Source: Kiritimatiellales bacterium
GTDB taxonomy: Bacteria; Verrucomicrobiota; Kiritimatiellia; Kiritimatiellales; Pontiellaceae
Direction: 5' to 3'
DNA length: 8,045 nucleotides
NCBI GenBank assembly: GCA_015486775.1
Contig: WFRA01000119.1
Coordinates: 1 to 8,045 of the forward strand
In this document: piece by piece, positions 1 through 6,750 of the stretch
Layout of the letters: every line of letters starts with the position of its first letter
How positions within the stretch are numbered: the stretch's first letter is position 1
Program-made: the position numbers and the translations under genes
Notes under the pieces: generated by a model
Database searches by the model: none
Seen by the model: only the letters and a program-made list of their open reading frames with translations
Told to the model about the DNA's origin: nothing

Positions 1-110
1 CCGTGCTGTCCCGGCGGATTGGGGCGGCGCTCGAGGAATTTTTCGGATTTGGGCGAAAGGGCAACGCCTAGACGGCGTGCCTTCTTAATTTTTGGTCCTG
101 TATATTTCAT
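1..110 (-). CDS. rpsD: 30S ribosomal protein S4, N-terminal part (runs off the left edge)
   Basis: Reading the minus strand from the ATG at 110-108 gives 36 complete codons with no stop. The peptide begins [20 protein letters not shown] and continues to [11 protein letters not shown], the highly characteristic start of ribosomal protein S4 (YTGPK, RRLG and RP.PPGQHG are hallmark stretches). S4 is a primary 16S rRNA-binding protein that nucleates assembly of the 30S body, and in several bacteria it is also a translational repressor of its own mRNA. The N-terminus has no zinc-binding cysteines in the part seen, so it is probably the zinc-free form. A Shine-Dalgarno AAAGGAA lies at 117-123, six bases before the ATG. 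The gene is preceded by its own promoter and leader, not by rpsK, so at its 5' end it is not embedded in an rpsM-rpsK-rpsD-rpoA operon. Only about the first sixth of the usual ~200 residues is present. Confidence 0.94.
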   Translation of the reverse strand, partial: MKYTGPKIKKARRLGVALSPKSEKFLERRPNPPGQH

Positions 111-271
111 TATTCGTTCCTTTCCGTTCCCGTTGGCTTCCCTGCAAATTAAGCGGATTGTACCCGCCGCCCGTTCGTGTTTCCCAGTCGGGCGCTCGCC
201 CCGCACCGTGCGGTATTTGTTCCTTTTGGCGATGATCCTTCGTTCGGGTTTCCGTTCTACGGGAAAACAGG
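111..271 (-). promoter_or_regulatory. structured 5' leader of rpsD
   Basis: This is about 160 nt between the predicted transcription start (near 271) and the rpsD ATG, with no convincing reading frame. Several short hairpins can be read directly: 249-266 (TTTCC paired with GGAAA, the inner pairs continuing past a one-base bulge), 201-213 (CCGCA/TGCGG, 3-nt loop), 190-201 (GGGC/GCCC, 4-nt loop, abutting the previous one) and 153-167 (GCGG/CCGC, 7-nt loop). The ribosome-binding site at 117-123 is outside these simple stems. Long structured leaders in front of rpsD are known in other phyla as sites where S4 represses its own translation. That this leader does the same is inference from position and foldability. 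I did not recognise a described S4 leader family. Confidence 0.4.
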
Positions 272-277
272 CGGGCA

Positions 278-305
278 TTTATATAGAATCGCCCGAGCGA
301 GTCAA
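278..305 (-). promoter_or_regulatory. sigma70-type promoter of rpsD
   Basis: On the minus strand, TTGACT (300-305) and TATAAA (278-283) are separated by exactly 16 bp. Each matches the -35 or -10 consensus at five of six positions, which puts the transcription start near 271. This is the best promoter match in the window, as expected for a highly expressed ribosomal gene. A second -10-like hexamer, TACAAT at 157-162, lies closer to the gene but has no -35 partner. Confidence 0.65.
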
Positions 306-476
306 CCCCGTTTGGCCGGAAAGATTTGCCCTCCGCAATCTTGAGCATGGAATAATGGATGGCTACAATAAACCCAAATAGTGGCAGTGGTGGCTTTTGT
401 AAACCCCTTATCAATTTGCGTGTATTAGCGTTCATTTGCGATTAACTGCTTTTTCTCGGATAAATTTTCCGCCCTC
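306..476. other. intergenic stretch between the divergent rpsD and hcp promoters, no gene seen
   Basis: This is about 170 bp between the rpsD -35 element and the FNR-type site of hcp. Open frames crossing it have no recognisable protein signature and run into the flanking regulatory DNA. The only structure noted is the imperfect inverted repeat at 321-342, listed separately. The stretch is more AT-rich than its surroundings, as expected for a divergent control region. Confidence 0.6.
321..342. repeat. imperfect inverted repeat upstream of the rpsD promoter
   Basis: AAGATT-T-GC and GC-AATCTT form an eight-pair palindrome with a single bulged T and a CCTCC loop. It lies 15 bp upstream of the rpsD -35 element. 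No T-run follows on either strand, so it does not look like a terminator. It could be an operator or chance. Confidence 0.35.
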
Positions 477-490
477 TTGACCCAAATCAA
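477..490 (+). promoter_or_regulatory. CRP/FNR-family operator (FNR, DNR or HcpR type) upstream of hcp
   Basis: TTGACCCAAATCAA matches the FNR-type palindrome TTGAT-N4-ATCAA at nine of ten arm positions; the one difference is C for T at the fifth base. Its centre, 483.5, is about 41 bp upstream of the transcription start implied by a -10-like hexamer at 512-517, the classical position for activation by an FNR-type protein that contacts RNA polymerase. In many bacteria hcp is induced by nitrosative stress or anoxia through FNR, DNR or HcpR regulators. Which one acts here cannot be told from the window, as no regulator gene is present. Confidence 0.62.
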
Positions 491-511
491 GGAATTCGCC
501 CACAGGGTGTG

Positions 512-525
512 CAGAATGGCTTGCA
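512..525 (+). promoter_or_regulatory. putative -10 region and start site of hcp
   Basis: CAGAAT (512-517) matches TATAAT at four of six positions. No good -35 hexamer lies at the right distance; the FNR-type site takes that place, which is usual for activator-dependent promoters. The start would be near 524-525, giving a leader of about 60 nt. CATATT at 524-529 is an alternative of similar quality, so this placement is tentative. Confidence 0.35.
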
Positions 526-583
526 TATTCAGGACGAACAAGGTACTGTTTGAAAAATCAATCAACCAAACAAGGAGCCACAC

Positions 584-2209
584 ATGAGCATGTTTTGCTA
601 TCAATGTCAGGAAACCGCTAAAAACGAAGGCTGCACCATTCGGGGGGTCTGCGGGAAAACCGAGTCCACCGCCAACCTCCAGGATCTGCTGATCCACCTG
701 CTGAAAGGCATTTCAATCTGGGGCGAAAAGGCCGAGGGTACCGATGCCAAGGCCGGCCGCTTCATCATGGAATCCCTCTTCGCCACCATCACCAACGCCA
801 ACTTCGACGATGCCCGCTTCGTGGCGCTCATCGACGAAGCGCAAGTTATCCGCGACGGGCTGAAAGCCAAGGCGGGCGGATCGGACGAAGGGATGCACGA
901 CTCCGCCACCTGGAGCGGAAGCGGGCTGGAAACCTATCTCGAAAAAGCCAAAAGCGTTGGCGTACTCGCCACCGAAAACGAAGATGTGCGCTCCTTGCGC
1001 GAGCTCGTGATCTACGGACTCAAGGGGCTGGCCGCCTACGCGGAACATGCCGCCATCCTCGGTGCCGAGGACGACGCACTCTACGCCTTCGCCATGGAAG
1101 CCCTCGCGGCAACCACCAAGGAACTCTCCGTGGACGAACTCATCGCCATGGTGATGAAGACCGGCGAATTTGGCGTAACCGCCATGGCCCAGCTCGACAA
1201 GGCCAACACCGACACCTATGGCAATCCCGAGCTCACCACCGTCAATCTGGGCGTGAGCGACAAGCCGGGCATCCTGATCTCCGGCCACGACCTCAAGGAT
1301 ATGGAAATGCTCATGGAGCAGACCCAGGGCACCGGCGTGGATGTCTACACCCACTCTGAAATGCTACCGGCTCACTACTACCCCGCCTTCAAAAAGTACG
1401 ATAACTTTGTCGGCAACTATGGAAACGCCTGGTGGAAGCAGGGCGCAGAGTTCACCTCCTTCAACGGCCCGATCCTCATGACCACCAACTGCATCGTCCC
1501 CGTAAAGGATGCATACAAGGATCGGATCTTCACCTCCAACGCCGTCGGCTACCCCGGCGTCAAACACATCCCGACCGGCCCGGACGGCCAGAAGGATTTT
1601 TCGGAGATCATCGAGCTGGCCAAGACCTGCCCGCCGCCCACCGAGATTGAAACCGGCACCATCGTCGGCGGATTCGCCCACAACCAGGTGATGGCGCTGG
1701 CCGACAAAGTGGTGGATGCCGTCAAATCCGGTGCCATCAAGCGCTTTGTCGTCATGGCCGGTTGCGACGGACGCCAAAAAGGCCGCGGCTACTACACCGA
1801 AGTGGCGGAAGCCCTGCCCGAAGGCACCGTGATCCTCACCGCAGGTTGCGCAAAATACCGCTACAACAAACTCGACCTCGGCGACATTGGCGGAATCCCG
1901 CGCGTCCTCGATGCCGGACAGTGCAACGACTCCTACTCCTTGGCCGTCATCGCCATGAAGCTCCAGGAAGTCTTTGGCCTCGACGACATCAACGACCTGC
2001 CGATCTCCTACGACATCGCATGGTACGAGCAGAAGGCCGTGATCGTCCTGCTGGCGCTGCTCTTCCTCGGCGTGAAAGGCATCCGCCTCGGCCCGACGCT
2101 TCCCGGATTCCTCTCCGCGAACGTGGCCAAAGTGCTCGTCGAAAACTTCGACATCAAGCCCATCGGCACCGTCGAAGACGACATCGCCGCCATGATGGAA
2201 GGCAAATAG
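584..2209 (+). CDS. hcp: hybrid-cluster protein (class I Hcp; hydroxylamine / nitric oxide reductase)
   Basis: This 541-residue cytoplasmic Fe-S enzyme closely resembles the Desulfovibrio class I Hcp from end to end as I remember it. The N-terminal cubane cluster is held by C5, C8, C17 and C23 (spacing CX2C-X8-C-X5-C). The ligands of the hybrid 4Fe-2O-2S cluster are all present: H235 (SGHD), E259 (SEMLP), C303 (TTNC), C394 (MAGC, the persulfide cysteine in homologues), C422 (TAGC), C447 (GQCND), E482 and K484 (WYEQK). Characterised homologues reduce hydroxylamine in vitro, and Hcp is implicated in NO reduction and protein S-nitrosylation under anaerobic nitrosative stress. The start at 584 is favoured by AAGGAG at 572-577, six bases upstream; an in-frame ATG at 590 would lie too far from it. 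An FNR-type operator lies upstream and a strong terminator directly downstream, so the gene is probably monocistronic. No hcr reductase gene is adjacent, which is usual for class I. Confidence 0.98.
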   Translation: MSMFCYQCQETAKNEGCTIRGVCGKTESTANLQDLLIHLLKGISIWGEKAEGTDAKAGRFIMESLFATITNANFDDARFVALIDEAQVIRDGLKAKAGGSDEGMHDSATWSGSGLETYLEKAKSVGVLATENEDVRSLRELVIYGLKGLAAYAEHAAILGAEDDALYAFAMEALAATTKELSVDELIAMVMKTGEFGVTAMAQLDKANTDTYGNPELTTVNLGVSDKPGILISGHDLKDMEMLMEQTQGTGVDVYTHSEMLPAHYYPAFKKYDNFVGNYGNAWWKQGAEFTSFNGPILMTTNCIVPVKDAYKDRIFTSNAVGYPGVKHIPTGPDGQKDFSEIIELAKTCPPPTEIETGTIVGGFAHNQVMALADKVVDAVKSGAIKRFVVMAGCDGRQKGRGYYTEVAEALPEGTVILTAGCAKYRYNKLDLGDIGGIPRVLDAGQCNDSYSLAVIAMKLQEVFGLDDINDLPISYDIAWYEQKAVIVLLALLFLGVKGIRLGPTLPGFLSANVAKVLVENFDIKPIGTVEDDIAAMMEGK

Positions 2210-2223
2210 GAGAACGCTCCTAG

Positions 2224-2255
2224 AAAAAAGGCGCTCCTCGCGGGGCGCCTTTTTT
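2224..2255. terminator. bidirectional intrinsic terminator after hcp
   Basis: An A6 run (2224-2229), an eight-pair stem GGCGCTCC/GGGGCGCC (one T-G wobble), a TCGC loop (2238-2241) and a T6 run (2250-2255) form a textbook rho-independent terminator 14 bp past the hcp stop. Because A and T runs flank both sides it can also work on the minus strand. It insulates hcp from the exchanger gene that follows. Confidence 0.93.
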
Positions 2256-2274
2256 ACTTTCTGCCCATAAAAGC

Positions 2275-2302
2275 GTGTCACTTCCCGCGGAACTATTATA
2301 AA
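2275..2302 (+). promoter_or_regulatory. promoter of the exchanger gene, very close to its start codon
   Basis: GTGTCA (2275-2280, four of six matches) and TATAAA (2297-2302, five of six) are 16 bp apart; TATTAT at 2294-2299 is an overlapping alternative -10. Transcription would start around 2306-2311, zero to six bases before the ATG at 2312. The spacer region contains no Shine-Dalgarno sequence, consistent with a leaderless or nearly leaderless mRNA. Confidence 0.5.
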
Positions 2303-2311
2303 AAAGCCGCG

Positions 2312-3355
2312 ATGCAACTGATCGGACAACTCGTCGGAACGCAACCGGGACTCGTGCTGGCCTTCGCCGCAACCGCCGCCGTGGTGGTGCTCGCGGGCAT
2401 TCGCCTGAGCATCTATGGCGACGCGCTGGGCGACCGCACCGGGCTCGGAAGCGGACTGGTGGGGCTGGTCTTCCTGGCGGCGGTCACTAGCCTGCCAGAG
2501 CTGGTGGTGTCGCTCACCTCGGTGTTGCAAAACAGCGATCCCGTCCTGGGGGCGAACTTGGCCACCGGCAACATGCTCGGGTCGAATGTCTTCAACCTGC
2601 TAATCCTCGCCCTGCTGGCGCTCGTCTTTCCCCGCAAGTTTGATCCGCAAAAACTCGACAGCCCGCACACCGACTCCACAATCCACGGCCTAATCCTGCT
2701 GGCCCTCTTTGCCCTGGCCTTTGCCGTGGCCGGAAACAGCGGCGGACTTGTTCCCGGCCTGCAATGTAGCTGGGCCACCCTGCTACTCCCCATCGCCTAC
2801 GGCTTCATCCTCCGCCGCGAGCACCGGCAGCACACCGAGGCCGAAACGGAAGAGGCACTGCCGGAGGAGCAAGCTCTGGCCCACCAGCCTGCGCCCCGCT
2901 TCTACACCGTGCTGGGCGGGCTCTGCGGGCTGATCATCCTCGGCGGCATTGGCCTATCCATCCTCGGCTCGCGCATGGCGCTGCCCCCGGAGCAAGGCGG
3001 ATTTGGACTGGAGGCCAGCCTGATCGGCACGGTCTTCCTCGCCATCTCCACCAGCCTGCCCGAACTTGTTATCTCCTTCGCCAGCGTCCGCATGGGCTTT
3101 CTCGACATGGCCGTGGGCAATGTGCTTGGAAGCAACATGTTCAACCTGCTCATCATCTTTGCGGCCGACATCGCCCTGCGCGGCGGGAGCCTGCTCGCCC
3201 ACGCCTCTTCCAAGCATTGGACAAGCGTGGGGCTGATCCTCCTGCTCACCCTCCTGGCCGGGTTGCTGCTGCGGACGCGCAAGCGCGCCGCCACGCTGGC
3301 CACGGCCATCGCCATGGTCGCGGCCTACGCCGCGGCGCTGGCCTTCCTGCTGTGA
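2312..3355 (+). CDS. Ca2+/cation antiporter of the CaCA superfamily (sodium/calcium exchanger type)
   Basis: This is a 347-residue inner-membrane protein with about ten hydrophobic segments and the two inverted alpha repeats that define the family. Repeat 1 spans residues 47-98 (TSLPE at 59-63, GNMLGSN at 86-92) and repeat 2 spans 231-280 (TSLPE at 247-251, GNVLGSN at 269-275). The glutamates E63 and E251 are the expected cation ligands. Such proteins exchange Ca2+ for Na+ or H+ across the cytoplasmic membrane. A charged, glutamate-rich stretch at about 168-197 forms the central hydrophilic loop between the two halves. Both repeats carry GSN; some characterised members have an acidic residue in the second, so ion preference should not be assumed. 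No Shine-Dalgarno is visible, but the ATG fits the promoter position and the first hydrophobic segment starts normally. The gene converges on the outer-membrane protein gene with 30 bp between stops and no clear terminator. Confidence 0.88.
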   Translation: MQLIGQLVGTQPGLVLAFAATAAVVVLAGIRLSIYGDALGDRTGLGSGLVGLVFLAAVTSLPELVVSLTSVLQNSDPVLGANLATGNMLGSNVFNLLILALLALVFPRKFDPQKLDSPHTDSTIHGLILLALFALAFAVAGNSGGLVPGLQCSWATLLLPIAYGFILRREHRQHTEAETEEALPEEQALAHQPAPRFYTVLGGLCGLIILGGIGLSILGSRMALPPEQGGFGLEASLIGTVFLAISTSLPELVISFASVRMGFLDMAVGNVLGSNMFNLLIIFAADIALRGGSLLAHASSKHWTSVGLILLLTLLAGLLLRTRKRAATLATAIAMVAAYAAALAFLL

Positions 3356-3385
3356 TACCGATGCCGGAAGGTTTTCCCGACTAGG

Positions 3386-4657
3386 TCAGAAGGTCTGGCC
3401 CAGCATGGCGGAAAAGGCGAAGCCTTCGTCGGACACGACAAAGTCGAGCCGGCCGACGCTCGCATAGAACATGCCGCGCAGGCCGATCCCGTAGTCGTAT
3501 TTCATGTCAGAATGCAGCGTTTCCAGATCCCACGACGGTGCCACCCGGCCGGCCTCCACCAGCCCGACGACCTGCCACCAGCGAATCTTCAGCGGGTCGA
3601 GCAGATCGATCTTTCCGAAGGGCTGCCATGCGGGCATGAGGCGATATTCGGCGGAATAGTAGATGGCGGCCTTGTCGTGGAAGCGATAGGCGGGATAGCC
3701 GCGCATCCGCCAGAAACCGCCGAGAGTCGGGCCGGTGAAGTAGGGCGGACTGCCATTGTCCTCCGAGTCCGAATCCACGTTGTAGGTCGGGGAATAGGCC
3801 GTCCACGCCGAAAGGGCCAGCGTCTGCTGGCGAATCCAGCTGGTTTCCGGCAGGGGAAGAAACCCGTCGACCTCGCCGTCGAGCGAGGTCCACCTGCGGC
3901 TGTCGGCCAGCCAGTCGGGATCGTGGGAAATGCTGGTCTTCAGGAGATAGCCCCGGTGGGGGTTGGGGATGAAGTCGCGGTTGTCGTGCTTGTATCCGAG
4001 TTTGAGGAAGAGCGTTTCCTTGCCTTCGACATCGGTGAACTGCTTGCGGTAGTAGGGTTCGAAAAGGATGCTCGACTGGCCGCTTTTGAGCGGATTCCAC
4101 GACTCCGCGCCGCTGGGGTTTTCCTTGAGGATTCCGTTTTGGGTGATGTAGGTATGCACAGCGGTGTCGCGGTAGTGCCCCCAGGGCAGGGTGTAGCGGA
4201 ATTCGAAATCGGCGATGATGTCGTTGGCGTCCTCCTCCCGGTAGTTGTCCTTGCTCGACTCGTTGGAGCCGGCGCGCTCGTCGGGGAAACCGGGGTTCCC
4301 GTCCACATAGACGCGCATGCGGGTATAGTGCCCGACCGAAAGCCAGGGCCGGAGATGGAGCCGGTCGATCCGCGGCAACCGGAGGTTGTTGCCGCCCAGC
4401 ACAAAAAAGGAGGAGCCGTTGTCGGTGGCGTACGCCGTGGAGTAGTAGTAGCTCTCGCCTTTCGGGCCGTAGGAGATGCCGACCCCCACCCCCACGCCGA
4501 GGGTTTCCGTCGAAAAGGCGTAGGGGACAATGATGGAGGAACTCTTCAGCACCCCCTCCTCGCCGCCCTCGCGGATCTTGTATTGCGCGGCGGCTTCCAA
4601 GGTTTGGAAAACTAGGAGCAGGGCAACAAGGCGCATTCGGATGGCGGGGCTTCTCAT
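3386..4657 (-). CDS. outer-membrane beta-barrel, Omp85/BamA (D15) type without POTRA domains
   Basis: Read from the ATG at 4657 this is 423 residues. Residues 1-24 look like a signal peptide: arginines, then the hydrophobic run LVALLLVF, then an EAAA cleavage region. The remainder is alternating polar and aromatic strands ending in GQTF, the terminal aromatic typical of outer-membrane barrels. HDNRDFIPNPHRG (224-236) and WRMRGYPAYRF (316-326) resemble the conserved barrel and loop-6 (V/I)RG(F/Y) motifs of Omp85 proteins. There is too little sequence before the barrel for POTRA domains, so this resembles short Omp85-like barrels, not BamA or TamA. It is the third gene after parA and the SUMF1-like gene, 38 bp past the latter's stop. 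No clear Shine-Dalgarno precedes 4657 or the in-frame ATG at 4636; a TTG at 4693 is possible but would bury the signal peptide. Cargo or partner is unknown. Confidence 0.75.
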   Translation of the reverse strand: MRSPAIRMRLVALLLVFQTLEAAAQYKIREGGEEGVLKSSSIIVPYAFSTETLGVGVGVGISYGPKGESYYYSTAYATDNGSSFFVLGGNNLRLPRIDRLHLRPWLSVGHYTRMRVYVDGNPGFPDERAGSNESSKDNYREEDANDIIADFEFRYTLPWGHYRDTAVHTYITQNGILKENPSGAESWNPLKSGQSSILFEPYYRKQFTDVEGKETLFLKLGYKHDNRDFIPNPHRGYLLKTSISHDPDWLADSRRWTSLDGEVDGFLPLPETSWIRQQTLALSAWTAYSPTYNVDSDSEDNGSPPYFTGPTLGGFWRMRGYPAYRFHDKAAIYYSAEYRLMPAWQPFGKIDLLDPLKIRWWQVVGLVEAGRVAPSWDLETLHSDMKYDYGIGLRGMFYASVGRLDFVVSDEGFAFSAMLGQTF

Positions 4658-4695
4658 GGAGCGGATTGTCGCAACGCGTCCCGGGGGAAGCAAGG

Positions 4696-5850
4696 TTATT
4701 GGCTACCGGGTCGATCCGTAACCTTCAGGCGCAGCAGGGGCGGATTCCACAGGAGAACCGGGCGGAAGCCGATATTGTTGAGCTTGTAGTCGGGGGGATG
4801 GTAGAAGCGGTTTGCGCTCCGGCAGGACTGGGGTAGCGTACTCCAGCTACCGCCGCGCACCACGCGGTAGCCGGGGTTGTACAGACGGCGAACAAACCCA
4901 TCCTCGCCCCACCTTGAGTGGTCCACATCGTACTCACCGGGCGCGTTGCCCCGCCGAGAACCGTCCACCGGCGCGAGGTCGTACGACCCGAACCAGTCGT
5001 CGAAGCACCATTCCCAGACGTTCCCGTGCATGTCGTAGAGTCCCCACGCGTTGGCCTTCTTTTTCCCGACGGGATTGGTCTTTTCCCCGCTATTTTTCCT
5101 GTACCAAGCCATGGCGTCGAGTGCTCCGGCATAGTCGGTGGTGGTTCCCGCCCGGCAGGCGTACTCCCACTCCGCCTCCGTCGGCAGCGTGTATTCATAC
5201 CCCTCCGGCAGGTGCCCCCGCCGCTGCTCCTTGCGGGTGAGCCACCGGCAGAAACCCATGGCGTCCTTCCAACTGATGTAGCTTTGGGGATAGGTCGCTC
5301 CCTTGGGCATCGGTATTTCGTTCTGCTCGAGCTCAAACTTGGGTTTTGCATATTGCTCGTACTGCTGGGTCGTCACCTCCGTCTTCGCCATCCAAAAGGA
5401 GCGGGCAAATTTGATCTGGTGAACCGGCTGCTCGTCCGCCTCCCCGTCGTCCGACCCCATCATGAAGCTTCCGGCGGGGATGGGCACAAACTCCATGAAA
5501 ACCTTGTCCTCCAGATCCGCGACCCAGGCCTGGTTTTCCGCAGGACCGATCTCCCGTTCCAGCTCCACGTCCTTTTCCCGCACCCCGCTCCAATCGGCGG
5601 AAAAGCTCTTCCTGTACAGGGAATAGCCGGGGCGCACGGCCACCAGCGTGTAGCGTTCGCCCCGCTCCAGCGCCACGGGTTCTTTCCCGACCTGCGTGGT
5701 TTCGCTGCCTGCGGGCAGATGGTGCACCAGCCTCAGATCCGCAGACGAAACGTTGCACGACACCTTCAGCGAAGGAGCATCCCCTGCGGTCGCCGCTCCC
5801 ACGCCGGAAAACAGCGCCATGACCAAACACAACCCCATCCCGTTCTTCAT
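4696..5850 (-). CDS. secreted SUMF1-fold (FGE-sulfatase domain) protein with PEGA-like N-terminal module
   Basis: This is a 384-residue protein with a signal peptide (about 1-23, ending ATAG). Residues 27-99 form a small all-beta module with PEGA-like features (VGKEPVALERGERYTLVAVR, then PGY). Residues 117-368 are a formylglycine-generating-enzyme (SUMF1) domain: FVPIPAGSFMMGS (121-133), LPTEAEWEYACRAG (222-235), GLYDMHGNVWEWC (270-282), RVVRGGSW (329-336) and CRSANR (343-348), ending NNIGFR (358-363). Genuine FGE has two active-site cysteines five residues apart just after the GGS motif. Here only the second position is Cys (C343) and the first is L/T, so sulfatase activation is unlikely; a binding, structural or other SUMF1-fold role is more probable. 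GGGGAGG lies just upstream inside the end of parA, whose stop is four bases before this ATG, so the two are probably translationally coupled. The export signal suggests a periplasmic or outer-membrane location. Confidence 0.88.
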   Translation of the reverse strand: MKNGMGLCLVMALFSGVGAATAGDAPSLKVSCNVSSADLRLVHHLPAGSETTQVGKEPVALERGERYTLVAVRPGYSLYRKSFSADWSGVREKDVELEREIGPAENQAWVADLEDKVFMEFVPIPAGSFMMGSDDGEADEQPVHQIKFARSFWMAKTEVTTQQYEQYAKPKFELEQNEIPMPKGATYPQSYISWKDAMGFCRWLTRKEQRRGHLPEGYEYTLPTEAEWEYACRAGTTTDYAGALDAMAWYRKNSGEKTNPVGKKKANAWGLYDMHGNVWEWCFDDWFGSYDLAPVDGSRRGNAPGEYDVDHSRWGEDGFVRRLYNPGYRVVRGGSWSTLPQSCRSANRFYHPPDYKLNNIGFRPVLLWNPPLLRLKVTDRPGSQ

Positions 5851-5854
5851 GGCC

Positions 5855-6700
5855 TCAACCCTCCCCTTCAGAACCGGATGCCATCACGCCGGAGAGCGTC
5901 GGCAAGGCCTCTTCGCCAAACGCCGCCTCCTTTTTCTGGCGCTTGAGGAACTCCTTGGCCAGGTTGCGATAAGCGGCGGCGCCCACGCAGTGCCGGTCGT
6001 ATTCGATGATCGCCTTTCCATAGCTCGGCGCCTCGCTCAGCCGCACGTTGCGGGGAATGAGCGTCTCGAACACCCGGTCGCCGAAATGCTTCACCACCTC
6101 CTGGACCACCTGCTGCGAAAGATTGGTGCTCACGTTGTACATCGTCATCAGGATGCCGCCGATGCGCAGCTCCGGATTGCCGGCATCGCGGATCTGGTCG
6201 ACGATGTCGACCATCACGCCCAGCCCCTCCAAGGCGAGATATTCGCACTGGATCGGGATGATCACCTCGTCGGCGATATTGAGCGCGTTCATGAAAAGGA
6301 TGCCGAGCGACGGCGGGCAGTCGAGTACGATAAAGTCGTAGCGCCCCGAATCGATGATGGGTGCCATCGCCTCCTTGAGGCGGTGGAGGTAGTCGTCGCG
6401 CCGGGCAATGGCAATCTCCGCACCGGCCAGATCCAGCTCCGACGGAATGATGTCGAGGTTCTTGATGCCGGTCTGCTTGACCAGCCCGGCGGCATCGCTT
6501 TCGCCCAGCAGCGCCGGGAAGATGCTCGAACCGAACCCCTTTTCCAGCCCCAGCCCGCTCGTGGCGTTTGCCTGCGGGTCGAGATCGACCAGCAGCACCT
6601 TCTTTCGCTTTTCCGCCAGACAGGCCGAAAAATTGATCGCGGTGGTGGTCTTTCCCACCCCGCCCTTCTGGTTTGCCAGAGCAATCACCTTTGTGTCCAT
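5855..6700 (-). CDS. ParA/Soj-type partitioning ATPase
   Basis: This is a 281-residue cytoplasmic P-loop ATPase. It shows the deviant Walker A KGGVGKTT (12-19, signature lysine K12), Walker A' VDLDPQ (38-43), Walker B FIVLDCPPS (123-131) and the C-terminal SEAPSYGKAI segment (222-231) typical of chromosomal Soj proteins. There is no N-terminal helix-turn-helix, so it is the short Soj type, not the P1-plasmid type. After about residue 254 a charged, flexible tail of some 27 residues follows. The start at 6700 is chosen because AAGGCGG lies just upstream and it places the P-loop at residue 12; a frame extended to 6757 would begin inside the promoter. ParA ATPases normally work with a ParB to segregate DNA, but neither parB nor a parS-like palindrome is seen. 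The next gene, four bases on, encodes a secreted SUMF1-like protein. It could be the chromosomal Soj moved away from parB, or an orphan ParA. Confidence 0.93.
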   Translation of the reverse strand: MDTKVIALANQKGGVGKTTTAINFSACLAEKRKKVLLVDLDPQANATSGLGLEKGFGSSIFPALLGESDAAGLVKQTGIKNLDIIPSELDLAGAEIAIARRDDYLHRLKEAMAPIIDSGRYDFIVLDCPPSLGILFMNALNIADEVIIPIQCEYLALEGLGVMVDIVDQIRDAGNPELRIGGILMTMYNVSTNLSQQVVQEVVKHFGDRVFETLIPRNVRLSEAPSYGKAIIEYDRHCVGAAAYRNLAKEFLKRQKKEAAFGEEALPTLSGVMASGSEGEG

Positions 6701-6725
6701 AAATCCGCCTTGGTAAAAATGAGCC

Positions 6726-6750
6726 GCGAATATATGCGAACTGGCGCGAA
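6726..6750 (-). repeat. three TTCGC repeats at exact 10-bp spacing over the parA promoter
   Basis: On the minus strand TTCGC occurs at 6750-6746, 6740-6736 and 6730-6726, each copy starting 10 bp after the last; the outer two extend to ATTCGCG. One helical turn per repeat puts all three on the same face of the DNA. The array overlaps the -10 element and the promoter spacer, where a bound protein would block transcription. The function is inferred from position only. Confidence 0.55.

Noticed and set aside
3..71. A plus-strand open frame from the left edge ending in TAG at 69-71, looking like the C-terminus of an upstream gene, with a hairpin plus T-run (61-93) resembling a terminator
   Set aside because: The opposite strand of the same bases encodes the unmistakable N-terminus of ribosomal protein S4 with a ribosome-binding site and promoter, so the plus frame and hairpin are by-products of that coding sequence.
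19..435. Open frames of about 120 codons on each strand through the rpsD start and leader
   Set aside because: No family signature, no ribosome-binding site, and they cross the rpsD start, leader and promoter.
550..561. A second palindrome TTGA-AAAA-TCAA just upstream of hcp
   Set aside because: It is two bases shorter than the FNR-type spacing and lies downstream of the predicted start site; in AT-rich sequence it is likely chance.
713..2530. Long antisense frames opposite hcp (213 and 388 codons)
   Set aside because: They mirror the codon bias of GC-rich hcp, have low-complexity His/Gly/Val-rich translations, and one runs through the strong terminator into the next gene.
3356..3385. Possible terminator between the convergent exchanger and barrel genes
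   Set aside because: Only a four- to five-pair hairpin (around 3365-3379) without a T-run on either strand; not enough to call.
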